A program made the position numbers and the translations under genes. The notes beneath the pieces were generated by a model. The model searched no databases and was not told where the DNA came from. It saw only the letters and a list, made by a program, of their open reading frames with translations. Below are positions 46,937 through 58,977 of a stretch of DNA of 64,000 nt, piece after piece (position 1 is the stretch's first letter; every line of letters begins with the position of its first letter). The stretch comes from Silene conica. Taxonomy: Eukaryota > Streptophyta > Magnoliopsida > Caryophyllales > Caryophyllaceae. The stretch is from the NCBI GenBank assembly GCA_029255685.2, contig CM055313.2, positions 42,674,079-42,738,078 of the forward strand. The letters are read 5' to 3'.

Positions 46937-48195
46937 TGTAATACTCCGTATTCTATGATACTTTATATTTCTATATTTACTAATTAAATTTCTATATTTA
47001 ATATTTATGTTGACGTGGGTTTGATAATTAATTCATCGGATAAGTAATATGGTAAGATATTTTATATGTTGAGGGTGACATGACGAATATGCATACTAGT
47101 TACATATCGTGTTTTAAGTATACGTTTGGGCCTCAATTTACGTACACGACAAAGCAGCCCATTAACATGAAACAAACATCTAACACAAACTCATATGTCG
47201 TCCCACACTTAACCAACACCCAAAACCCTAAATCTAGGCTATCGACACCCAGCCCCTACCCTCACTTTTCAGCCGCCACTTCAGAGGGTAGGAAAGAGGG
47301 TTCATGCGGTGGTCTAGGGCAACCCACGGTGGGTCGTTTACGCAGGGAAAGAGGTACGGCTGAATTGTGGTTTTCTTCGTCATTTTCAATTCTCCTTCCT
47401 ATGTTTTGCATCGGTTTTGAGTCGTGTTTCATGTTAATTGTTTCTGATAAATACCTAGACTTAATCTATGATGTATAATGATTGTATGTTGTATATGGGG
47501 ATGTCATCTTTAAACCCCTAGGGCTGTCGTGGGTGGTGTTTGTCGTCGGTGTCAGCCTTGTATGGGTCGTTTTCAGAACAGAGTCACGAGCAGGGAGTTT
47601 CGCTTATGAGTTCGACTGGTTCTTTGAGCATGGCGGTTATGGTTGTTAGGGTAGGTTATTAGAGTGTAGAGAGGGGTCCTGGATGGTGGTTGTCACGGGG
47701 ATTGTGGTGGTTCAGGGCAGTTGTTATCGGGGTTCTCGTTTGGGTGGTTCTCAACGGAAAACAGGGGTGGTTGTATGGGTCATGACCGGGTGTGTTTGGG
47801 GTCAGTGTCGCAGACTACTAGGGTCGAGTTAGGTTCAGGGGTTGGTGTCGAGTGGTTCACCTTGTTGCACGGGTAGCAGCCATGATAGAGTCGCGTGGTG
47901 CTGGTGGCTGAAAAGGGGGTCGATGGCTTGATGTTTTTAGGCTGGTCAGGTGGTCAGGTGGTTGGTCAGGTGGTGTTTTTAGGCTGGTTCACCACATCAG
48001 TAGGGGTCGATGGGGCAGCTGGTGGTCGTGGTGGCAGCTGGTGGTCGTTGGTACGCAAAGTAAGGGGGCTGCTGGTGACAGTGTTGGTATAACACGGTGG
48101 TTAGGGCTGTTTTGGAGTCGGGTTTGATGTCGGGTATTAAGAGGGTTGTAGGGCGTTTTGGTAGTGTCGTTTGAGTTGTGTTTTGTTGTGTTTTG

Positions 48196-48234
<39 letters not shown>

Positions 48235-49447
48235 TTATTACTATTCTTATTCTTATTATTATTAATGTTATTATTGTTTTGGTAACTCTTAATAACATTT
48301 TTGTCATTTTTATGATTGGTATTATTAGTAGTAATAACAATTTCATTGGATGTTCGTTCATGTTAGTCAAAGTTGGTGAGTCGGGAAATTTATAAGTTAT
48401 GAAGTTTCTATTTTGGGAAGGTTCTATTTATGGAAAGCTTCCATTTATGGAAGGTTTCTATAATTAGTAAGTTATGGTTATATATATTGTTATTGTGTAA
48501 TTCACATTAATATTGGAAGTGTATAAGTGTGTTATTTATTGATGGGTGGATTGTATGCTATAACTAGTAGGTTTATAGTTGACATGTGAATGAACATGAC
48601 CAAGTAAATCAGTTAGTTATGTTGGTTGTATGAACAACTTTTGATATTAAGTAATAATAATTATAGGAACGGAATTCGAAGTGGAACATTTCTAGCAGCT
48701 GTTCGGTTATCAATCCGCAATTGAGGTAGGGGAGTACTACGTATATGAGATGTGTAATCTGTATATTGGTTGATATTAACCATGTTCATCTATATTGTTA
48801 TATGATTGGTATATTGTGATATATAATTCTGTGATACGATATGCTGCGAAGATAAAGGGTCTGTGTTTGGTGCGGAGATAAAGGGTCTGTGTTTGGTGCG
48901 GAGATAAAGGGTCTGTGTTCGGTGCGGAGATAAAGGGTCTATGTTCGGTGCGGAGATTAAGGGTCTGTGATATGGTGTGGAGTATATTGGGTCTTGTGAT
49001 CGGTGCGGAGTTTATTTGGTGATGGATCGGTGCGGAGTTATTTGGCGTTGGATCGGTGCGGAGTATATTTCATTGTTGTCTTATTTATCTTTCTACTCAA
49101 CCTCGCGGTTGACCCTGTGTATTCGTGTGCACCTACGATGATCCGGAATGGGGAGTAGATCTTACAGGTCAGTGACAGATAGACTAGGAGCTTGGGCATG
49201 GAGAGAGACATGGCATGGACCTACTTAGAGTTAGATCACATTTAGATATCGTCAGTTGTACTTTCATTTTATCAAGTTTGGAACTCGTAATTGTTGTAAT
49301 ACCAAGTCCCAATTTAATCAGCATTTATATAAATTACCTTTGGTTGTTTACCTTGTTATTCACTACCTCGGATATTCCGGGATGGTAACAGTCCTATTTA
49401 TTTGAGAATGTCTTGCTAAAGGCTCTTAAATAAATGGGGGTGTTACA
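46937..49447 (+). repeat. LARD H 5' LTR
   Basis: Starts TGTAATACTCCG and ends GGGTGTTACA. Landmarks: telobox AAACCCTAA at 47223-47231, weak donor-like sites near 47288, an ATT/TTA tract at 48195-48262, exon-like block at 48667-48725 (59 nt), ~24-26 bp repeats with GTGCGGAGATAAAGGGTC at 48850-48975, the TCAACCTCGCGGTTGA hairpin at 49097-49112, an ACAG/GTCAG site near 49166, and terminal stem-loops at 49362-49440. The 132-codon frame at 47080-47478 crosses the telobox region and is not a recognised protein. Confidence 0.9.
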
Positions 49448-52400
49448 AAGTGGTATCAGAGCGAACGATCCTCAGGCCTAAACCAAATGAATAATAATGA
49501 ATGTAGGAAGTGTCTAATAAAATGAACCCCGAGATGAGACTGATAGGAGCCCCAAAAAGGAACGGGATGAGTTAGGGGCCCCCTCACACCAGTCCTGGGC
49601 CCTTTTTGTTCTGTCTCGGGAACCCAAGGAGAGAAATTGAAGAGTGGGGTAGATTATATAGTGACATAGCTATCTTGTGCTAACAATTTTTGCAGGGGCG
49701 GAATGAGGTAAGTACTAATGTGTACATGGTTAATGATGCATTGTATTCTATGAGCTTGATATTGGAAAGTGATTGAGAAATGTATTACTTTAAGTATGGA
49801 GGACATGAAAATTGAAATACAAGTTTGAAATATAAGCTTGGCTAGTAGGATGATATGCATAAGAAGAATGCGGCTGATATTGCAACGCTGATTGATATAA
49901 ATGTTTGAATCGAAATTTTCAGGAATGAGTATATATTTGTTGTATACTGAATTAGAGTGATATGATCATGTGATTTGGTGTCGCGAATTGTCTATAGGAT
50001 ATCTGGTTATTGAATGACTAACGTAACTTTTGCAATATATTGTTTGGTATTTGGATATGATCTATCAGATTTAAATGTTATAGTAATTCATGTCTAGTGA
50101 TATGCGGAATGTGCTGCCCCAAGCCATGAGTGTCATATAGTTGTGTGTTACATTAGTATATACGTGTATAAATATCCAGACATTTAGATGATCTACTTTT
50201 CTGTTACGCAACCTTTACCGTGTTTTAGGTGACTATTACAGAATGAAATAATGAATAAATGTTAATGTGGTACAAGTGATGTCTATGCTTCAAATATATG
50301 CCAACGTGTTTCGAAAGAAGAATGGTTGAATTTCGATGTAGTAATGTGAGATCAAAACTATATGCGTTCACGCTTCATATGATGAGCCATGTAAAATTTT
50401 AATGAGTCGTTATTTAATTGTGATTCTTGCAAGTTGCCTAATTTTCTGTTGAATTGCTGTAAAATTCTTGCTTGATGGATTGAGTTATAAAATTGTATTA
50501 AATGACTTCCTTGAAATATGCATTCGATTCTTTTCCTATGTATGTCTAGTCCTTTATATTTCCTCAAAACTATAATCGCTCACACGTTAGATAAACTGTA
50601 TTTAATTATGGTTGGTAAGTTGCTGCATAATATTTAATTGGTGAACTTATGAGATATGTAAGTACATATAAAAGTTTAATCGTATGTGAATTATGTGATG
50701 CGACCACGTGATATCCAGATATGGCATTAGTAACATGAATAGTAGGCATATGGTATGAGTATGAACCTCATTATGTGATAGCGTAACCTTGTTTATTTCG
50801 TCAAGTTTAATATAGAATCGTTCCAACTATATGTTTAATATTATGACCCCAAAATGGATGTGTACTGCTCATATGTGATGTTAAAAGCATGTTTATCTGT
50901 GCCAAGTGGCAGGATGAAATTTAATTGGTAAGCATATTAGCATAATATAGCAATCTAATGGTTATACATAATTGTGATTATTTGAACAATGTGAATCTAG
51001 TTGATGTTCTTTCGTATATTGATGGTTTAGTCTGTCTAGTCCTCTGAGATTATAGTCCTTATAATTTTTTTTTCGAGTATATTGTTATACCATACAGTGA
51101 ATCGCATAAGGTTATACTTAGAATCTGATCACGATGTGTTGAATTATCAAACTGTTAACATATGATTTATGGAAGTACCAGTCTGGTGAATTCGTTTACT
51201 TTTATCGTTAATCCAGTTTTCATAAGTTATGAACTACAAGAATAATCTTTTAGTATAGAAGAGTCAGAATGTCTCTATGTAATCTTGTTTCGATCTATAG
51301 CTTGTAATATTGTCTTGTGGCTCGTAATTACAAATTGTCACAAATTACCACTTTAATGTTCCAAAAGTTTCAAAATGATTTCAAGGGATGATCATCCATG
51401 ATAATACTTATGTTTTGATAACTATGGTTATTGCAACATGACAAATTCTGTAGTTACGCATTGATGAAACCCTGCTTGAATGTTTAATTGTTGCGCATTG
51501 TATACAATCCTTATTTTGCGAGTCGTATATAGAAATAGTTTCATGATAAATGAAGTAATGTGAGTAGACGAGAAATGTACTTAAGTGATTGTGTTAACTC
51601 ATTGATATTGGGAATGTTAAACGGTCATGTGAGTTTATAAATGGTGTACATTTTGTGAACTATGACAATGATTCCATGTTTAATTACGTTAATTAATTCT
51701 GCTTCTATAATATGAATATGAGCTTGAGACACTTTGAATTGTCAAGTATGAACTATGAGCTTTTGCTTGTCTACATTGTTGTAGATATATTAAATTTATG
51801 TTAAAATTTCAGAGGTATGTAAATGTTAGCTACCCTGAATCTGTTTTACTGCGTAACACGGTTACTACCAATCATATACTTTTGTTATTGCTTGAAGGTT
51901 ATATATATTTGCATGATAATTGCTATAAGTTTCTTACAAGTACTTATTTGAGTGAAAATTGTAATTGTTCCTTCATTTTGATAGTTAATATTTTCTACTA
52001 ATAAGATAATCCTTTTGTTGAGAAACGGATTGAGTTGTGAGATGGATAACTTTTTGTAATTGCTTAGTTGTTTATGCATAATGGTGTTGTATTAGGTTGG
52101 TTTGGTATAGCGTCCAGATCCTTATGTTATGAACTGTGAAACAGTATATATACGTACAATTATGTCAAAGAACTTGGAAGGTATGTACTGATGAGACTGA
52201 GTGCCCGTGAGTCTGGGACAAGGGCCATGATTGAATTGTGTTGAGTTTGAGATTGCAGTTCAGTATTTTACCGAGTTGTCGTATTCTTTGACCTTGACTC
52301 GTGGGTGAGTAGCTTAGAGTTTGACTCTCTAAGTGTTGAACAGTTCCTTTAAGGGAATATTTGACAATATCGGTATTGGAGCGAGATGAGGATTGGTCAC

Positions 52401-52662
52401 TAGTACTGAATTATGAGTTATGTGACCGTTGTGTCATATCGTGTTTATGGTCCAGTGTGACCTTGGTTATTGAGTTATATTTGGAGTTTGAAATCGAAAT
52501 TGAAATGGAAGTGTTGATTTGCGGTTTTATTCCGCCAGTTCACTCACCCCTTGTCTTTGGTCTTAGATTCGACGATGAGTGCGATATTTGGTTACTTGAA
52601 GTAAGATGGTATGAGATAACGTAATGAGTAAGGCAGAGCTATGAGCTAGGATTTGTGTAATG
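49448..52662 (+). mobile_element. LARD H internal region (non-coding)
   Basis: Starts with AAG and the primer site. Conserved blocks: the GC-rich post-primer block at 49541-49625, a 12-nt exon-like block (49696-49707, GGGCGGAATGAG) between TTGCAG and GTAAGT, and a 46-nt exon-like block (52259-52304) between TTGCAG and GTGAGT. The frames at 51798-52079 and 52361-52624 are short and unsupported. Confidence 0.8.
49451..49462 (+). promoter_or_regulatory. LARD H primer-binding site (tRNA-iMet type)
   Basis: TGGTATCAGAGC occurs three bases after the LTR end. Confidence 0.92.
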
Positions 52663-53024
52663 AGGTTACGGGGACGTAACCGTGTTTTTAAGGAAGGTGG
52701 GATTGTAAAATCTTTTTGTTTTATGATATGGCTGGTATTTAAGACATGCTAATTGGTGTGTCGTGCTTGTTTGAATGGACCTAATTACTTGATTACCTAT
52801 GTTGATTACTTATGTATGTTTTTACTGTGTTTCGTGAAGTATCCTTTAATTTGGTATACGCTGAACTTTGGGGACAAAGTTCTCTTAACGAGGGTAGAAT
52901 GTAACATTTCGTGTTTTGAAGTCTATATAAGTGCTATTGATGATTGTTTCATGCTTGTTATAAGTTCTTTACCGTTATGGGGTGGCGAACTTCGGGACGA
53001 AGTTCATTTTTTAGGAGGGAAGAC
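52663..53024 (+). promoter_or_regulatory. LARD H: three hairpin-polypurine modules
   Basis: Module 1 (52663-52708) has a GGTTAC/GTAACC stem around GGGGAC. Module 2 (52863-52899) has an AACTTT/AAAGTT stem around GGGGAC, followed by TGTAACATTTCG. Module 3 (52987-53024) has a GAACTTC/GAAGTTC stem around GGGAC, then TTAGGAGGGAAGAC and the LTR start TGTAATACTCC. The ATAGG duplication proves module 3 is the boundary here. Confidence 0.75.
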
Positions 53025-54283
53025 TGTAATACTCCGTATTCTATGATACTTTATATTTCTATATTTACTAATTATATTTCTATATTTAATATTTATGTTG
53101 ACGTGGGTTTGATAATTAATTCATCGGATAAGTAATATGGTAAGATATTTTATATGTTGAGGGTGACATGACGAATATGCATACTAGTTACATATCGTGT
53201 TTTAAGTATACGTTTGGGCCTCAATTTACGTACACGACAAAGAAGCCCATTAACATGAAACAAACATCTAACACAAACTCATATGTCGTCCCACACTTAA
53301 CCAACACCCAAAACCCTAAATCTAGGCTATCGACACCCAGCCCCTACCCTCACTTTTCTGCCGCCACTTCAGAGGGTAGGAAATAGGGTTCATGCGGTGG
53401 TCTAGGGCAACCCACGGTGGGTCGTTTACGCAGGGAAAGAGGTACGGCTGAATTGTGGTTTTCTTCGTCATTTTCAATTCTCCTTCCTATGTTTTGCATC
53501 GGTTTTGAGTCGTGTTTCATGTTAATTGTTTCTGATAAATACCTAGACTTAATCTATGATGTATAATGATTTTATGTTGTATATGGGGATGTCATCTTTA
53601 AACCCCTAGGGCTGTCGTGGGTGGTGTTTGTCGTCGGTGTCAGCCTTGTATGGGTCGTTTTCAGAACAGAGTCACGAGCAGGGAGTTTCGCTTATGAGTT
53701 CGACTGGTTCTTTGAGCATTGCGGTTATGGTTGTTAGGGTAGGTTATTAGAGTGTAGAGAGGGGTCCTGGATGGTGGTTGTCACGGGGATTGTGGTGGTT
53801 CAGGGCAGTTGTTATCGGGGTTCTCGTTTGGGTGGTTCTCAACGGAAAACAGGGGTGGTTGTATGGGTCATGACCAGGTGTGTTTGGGGTCAGTGTCGCA
53901 GACTACTAGGGTCGAGTTAGGTTCAGGGGTTGGTGTCGAGTGGTTCACCTTGTTGCACGGGTAGCAGCCATGATAGAGTCGCGTGGTGCTGGTGGCTGAA
54001 AAGGGGGTCGATGGCTTGATGTTTTTAGGCTGGTCAGGTGGTCAGGTGGTTGGTCAGGTGGTGTTTATAGGCTGGTTCACCACATCAGTAGGGGTCGATG
54101 GGGCAGCTGGTGGTCGTGGTGGCAGCTGGTGGTCGTTGGTACGCAAAGTAAGGGGGCTGCTGGTGACAGTGTTGGTATAACACGGTGGTTGGGGCTGTTT
54201 TGGAGTCGGGTTTGATGTCGGGTATTAAGAGGGTTGTAGGGCGTTTTGGTAGTGTCGTTAGAGTTGTGTTTTGTTGTGTTTTG

Positions 54284-54325
<42 letters not shown>

Positions 54326-55535
54326 TTACTATTCTTATTCTTATTATTATTAATGTTATTATTGTTTTGGTAACTCTTAATAACATTTTTGTCATTTTTA
54401 TGATTGGTATTATTAGTAGTAATAACAATTTCATTGGATGTTCGTTCATGTTAGTCAAAGTTGGTGAGTCGGGAAATTTATAAGTTATGAAGTTTCTATT
54501 TTGGGAAGGTTCTATTTATGGAAAGCTTCCATTTATGGAAGGTTTCTATAATTAGTAAGTTATGGTTATATATATTGTTATTGTGTAATTCACATTAATA
54601 TTGGAAGTGTATAAGTGTGTTATTTATTGATGGGTGGATTGTATGCTATAACTAGTAGGTTTATAGTTGACATGTGAATGAACATGACCAAGTAAATCAG
54701 TTAGTTATGTTGGTTGTATGAACAACTTTTGATATTAAGTAATAATAATTATAGGAACGGAATTCGAAGTGGAACATTTCTAGCAGCTGTTCGGTTATCA
54801 ATCCGCAATTGAGGTAGGGGAGTACTACGTATATGAGATGTGTAATCTGTATATTGGTTGATATTAACCATGTTCATCTATATTGTTATATGATTGGTAT
54901 ATTGTGATATATAATTCTGTGATACGATATGGTGCGAAGATAAAGGGTCTGTGTTTGGTGCGGAGATAAAGGGTCTGTGTTTGGTGCGGAGATAAAGGGT
55001 CTGTGTTCGGTGCGGAGATAAAGGGTCTATGTTCGGTGCGGAGATTAAGGGTCTGTGATATGGTGTGGAGTATATTGGGTCTTGTGATCGGTGCGGAGTT
55101 TATTTGGTGATGGATCGGTGCGGAGTTATTTGGCGTTGGATCGGTGCGGAGTATATTTCATTGTTGTCTTATTTATCTTTCTACTCAACCTCGCGGTTGA
55201 CCCTGTGTATTCGTGTGCACCTACGATGATCCGGAATGGGGAGTAGATCTTACAGGTCAGTGACAGATAGACTAGGAGCTTGGGCATGGAGAGAGACATG
55301 GCATGGACCTACTTAGAGTTAGATCACATTTAGATATCGTCAGTTGTACTTTCATTTTATCAAGTTTGGAACTCGTAATTGTTGTAATACCAAGTCCCAA
55401 TTTAATCAGCATTTATATAAATTACCTTTGGTTGTTTACCTTGTTATTCACTACCTCGGATATTCCGGGATGGTAACAGTCCTATTTATTTGAGAATGTC
55501 TTGCTAAAGGCTCTTAAATAAATGGGGGTGTTACA
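53025..55535 (+). repeat. LARD H 3' LTR
   Basis: Near-identical to 46937-49447, with the exon-like block at 54755-54813 and the tandem repeats at about 54938-55063. It ends GGGTGTTACA followed by the ATAGG duplication instead of a primer site. Confidence 0.92.
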
Positions 55536-56878
55536 ATAGGAGACGGGATATGTGTTTAGGGTGGTTGACGCGGGGGTGTTAGATGTAAACGAAACCGAAT
55601 ACTCTGTTTGTCGCGTGTGTGCAGGCTGTTTCGACAGGCTGTTTAGAGCTGTTAGGGTGGTCGCAGGTAGTGGAAAAATGGTGGATGTAGTAGGCAGTGG
55701 TGTAAGCTAGAGGTTGGGGTGAGTGACGATGGTTGTGGGTGGCCAGTTTGGTGGTAGTGTTGTCTGGGAAAGGCAGTGTCGTGGGCTGTTTTGGGTTCAT
55801 ATTGCTACTGTACTCGTTGTTGTCTTCTTTCCTTTTTGGGTGTGCATTATTATCATACCATTATATTATTATCAAGTATTACAAAAACTCGTATGTGCAT
55901 TATTATCATATTATTATATTATTATATTATTTTTAAGTATTACTATAATTCGTATACGGGTTTTTGTAAATTGTTGTTTGGGGCAAGGTTACTATTTTGG
56001 GAAACTTTCCATGTTTGGAAGTTATTATATTTAGCATTTCGTACTACTCTAAATATACGGGTTAGGTGAGGGGTTTTAATCGTTAAATCCTTAAATATTA
56101 TATGTTTAGGTGAAGGTTTCCGCGTGGAACATCTTGAGGAGCTGTTGACTGTCTTTCTGCAATTCGAGGTAGGGGAAATACTGATAAATATTGATGTGTA
56201 ATCTGTCCTTATTTGATATCAAGCATGTTGGTTATTTAATACCTGTGCTCGTTATATTGTGTTATCTATATCATTCTGTGATATTATACGATGTGAATAT
56301 ATATTGGATTGGTGCGGAGGTAAAGGGTCTGTGATTGGTGCGGAGATAAAGGGTCTGTGATTGGCGCGGAGATAAAGGGTCTGTGATTGGTGCGGAGATA
56401 AAGGGTCTGTGATTGGTGCGGAGATAAAGGGTATGTGATCGGTGTGGAGAATTATGGGTCTTGTGATTCGGAGTGGGGAAGTTCGACTTTCTATTTATAG
56501 TAATGTGGTTTGTTTACAGTTTTTCTCTACTCAACCTCGTGGTTGACCCTGTGTATTCGTGATCACCTGTGATGAACCAATTATTGCGGAGCCGATTGAC
56601 AGGTGTTGAGACTATGGGAGCTAGGGGAAGAGAGAAGCTTGGATCCGGACCTACCTAGAGTCTAGATCACCATAGTAGTTACTTATGAGTTGTACTTTTG
56701 TTTTATCAAGGCAGTTTGTTTTAATTCAGTTGTATAAACTTGTTCTTTGAGATAACTTATCAATTTAAAGTATTATTTATCTTCCTTTGTATCTACTGCC
56801 TCGGAAAACCGAGATGGTAACATCCTTATTTATCTAGGGAGTCCTAGTACAGGCCCTTAAATAAATGGGGGTGTTACA

Positions 56879-58977
56879 CAAAATTTCATCAACAGATAGC
56901 TATAGATTTTGTCATGTTGCAAAATTTTTACCATAATTATCAAACATCAGCTATATCATGGATTATCACCTTGAAAACATTTTGAAACTTTCAAAACGAT
57001 GAAGTTATAATTAATGGCAATTTATAAACACGAATCACTGACGATTTTACAAGTTAAAGATCGAAAACAAATCTAGCATTCCTACAATTCACATGTCAAC
57101 CATGTTACTAATTCAATATATAGTAATCAGATTTAAACATAACAACACGTAGTTCACCTTGTAGCATAACAAGAGCGTCGGTATAAATGAAATTAACTTT
57201 ATGTAAAACTCACCAAAATAATTAAGGTTATATTAATATATAGTAACGTTCATATCCATATCATATGCGTACTGTTCATGCCATTTAGGTCATATCAGAA
57301 TATTACATGGTTACATCACATAATCCATATTTGATTAAACTTTGATATTTAAAACTTTACCGTTTCAACAATCATACCTCACGTAGCAACTTTCAAAAAA
57401 ATCGTAATTAAATAACCGTACGTTCATCCATTTTGTGAACCATTATAGTTTTTGGGAAATATAATGAATTCACTAATCAGAGGTAGAAGAATCAAATGCA
57501 AGACTTAAGGACATTATTTATAACAAATTTTACAACTCGGTTGGTCTGGACAGAAACTTTACAGCAATTAGACAGAAAATCAGGCAACGTGCAAAAATCA
57601 CACTTAAATAACTACTCATTAAGATTTTACGTGGCTTATCATTTTGAAAACATGAATGAATATTCTAGACAGTGGAGTTTGAATTATGCACAAACAATAA
57701 TTACGTTTTAAATGGTTTCTTTTCCAAAAAGATGGGTCAAAACAGAATTGTGCAGTGACAATCTGACCACTGTCGACTAAAATATTTATTTCTCTCAAAA
57801 TATAATTCGTATTAACATGAAACCAAAAGCATTGGAAAGCTAAAACATAAGGTTATGACACGTAAAATTTTCACATTCATATAGAGAACACATTTTAAAT
57901 GGTAGTTCGTACAAGCAAGGTAAAATTCTGAAAATTTATTACAAATTTTGGTTTCTAAAAAAAAATCGCTTCACATTATCACATTTAAACATAATCATTC
58001 ATTCTCTAGAACGTCTGAACATGTCATTTGAAGCATTGAAATCACATTGCACCATATTAGCAATTATTCATCATTTCCAACTAAAATTGTCATCCAGAAA
58101 GCGGTAAAGATTGTGAAACTGAAAAGTATAATCAATTAAATAACTTAATAATTATATAAGTATAAACAATGCATTAGTTTCTACCATCGCAATAAACACA
58201 GCAGATTTAAGTACGTAAATATATCCTAGAAATCACGTAGGTGCTACTTATTATCAATTCATTATACATATCATTATATTATATCTCTACCTCAGGGTAC
58301 ATGGATCATATAGCCGCATGCATCTCACTAGACATAGATTAATATAACATATAAATCTGATCATTCTTATCCAATACAAAACAATATATTACATAGTTGC
58401 GATAGTCATTTAGTGACCAGATATCATATAGACATTTCAAAACACCAAAATCATAGGATCATATCACTCCAAATTATTGTTCAATAAATATACAACCATT
58501 CTCTGAAAATTTCAGTTCACTCATTCAGATCAATCAGCATTTTAGGATCAGTCGTATTCATCTAATGCACATCATCATACAAGTGAAGCTTATATTTCAA
58601 AAATCACATTCCAATTTTCATGTTCTCAATACTTGAAAATCATACATCTCAATCAACATTCAATATAAGTCTCATAAAACACAGATCTCCAACCATATTT
58701 CACATCATACTTACCTCATTCCTTTTCTGCGGAAACGTTAGTACAATATATATATTAGGTCCTGTCCTTTATTCTATACTAACCACGCTCTACATCTCTC
58801 AAGGGTGACCAGGTTAGACTGAAAGGGCCAGTGGTTTGGTTTGAGGGGGCCCCTAACTCATCCCAATCCTGGGGCTCCTAACAGTTACTAGCCTGGGGTT
58901 CGTTTTATTAGACTCATCCTACGTTCATTATTATTCATTTGGTTTAGGCCTGAGGATCGTTTGCTCTGATACCACTT
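56879..58977 (-). mobile_element. LARD C internal region, 5' part
   Basis: Resumes after the CAAAA duplication. On the minus strand it begins at the primer site next to the right LTR. The GC-rich post-primer block lies at 58800-58885. A 12-nt exon-like block (58715-58726, AAAAGGAATGAG) lies between CCGCAG and GTAAGT. No coding domain is seen. Confidence 0.78.
58963..58974 (-). promoter_or_regulatory. LARD C primer-binding site (tRNA-iMet type)
   Basis: TGGTATCAGAGC on the minus strand, three bases inside the right LTR; it fixes the orientation of C. Confidence 0.9.

Larger units (their letters stand above)
46937..55535 (+). mobile_element. LARD H: complete, youngest non-coding LTR element
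   Basis: 8599 bp with an ATAGG duplication on both sides. The two LTRs are equal in length (2511 bp each: 46937-49447 and 53025-55535) and differ by only a handful of bases by eye, for example near 47151/53243 and 47628/53719. The internal region (49448-53024) has a primer site and polypurine modules but no gag or pol. It lies in the 3' LTR of LARD G, making it the innermost layer of the stack. Confidence 0.93.
39573..56878 (+). mobile_element. LARD G: non-coding LTR element inserted in C
   Basis: The element begins TGTGATAACTCG and ends GGGTGTTACA, with a CAAAA duplication on each side (39568-39572 and 56879-56883). The 5' LTR is 39573-41951, the internal region 41952-45911 and the 3' LTR 45912-56878, the last interrupted by LARD H. 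The duplication proves that the LTR of G starts about 145 bp earlier than a comparison with H would suggest, because G ends its internal region at module 2. Confidence 0.9.
45912..56878 (+). repeat. LARD G 3' LTR (interrupted by LARD H)
   Basis: Two parts, 45912-46936 and 55536-56878, join to about 2363 bp and match the 5' LTR. The second part has the exon-like block (56110-56168), the 26-bp repeats (56308-56437), the hairpin near 56533 and the terminal stem-loops. ATAGG is duplicated around LARD H (46932-46936 and 55536-55540). Confidence 0.88.

Noticed and set aside
47080..47478. 132-codon open frame in the H LTR
   Set aside because: The copy in the sister LTR (53168) is cut by a stop at a single base difference, and no motif is present; LTR leader sequence is the simpler explanation.
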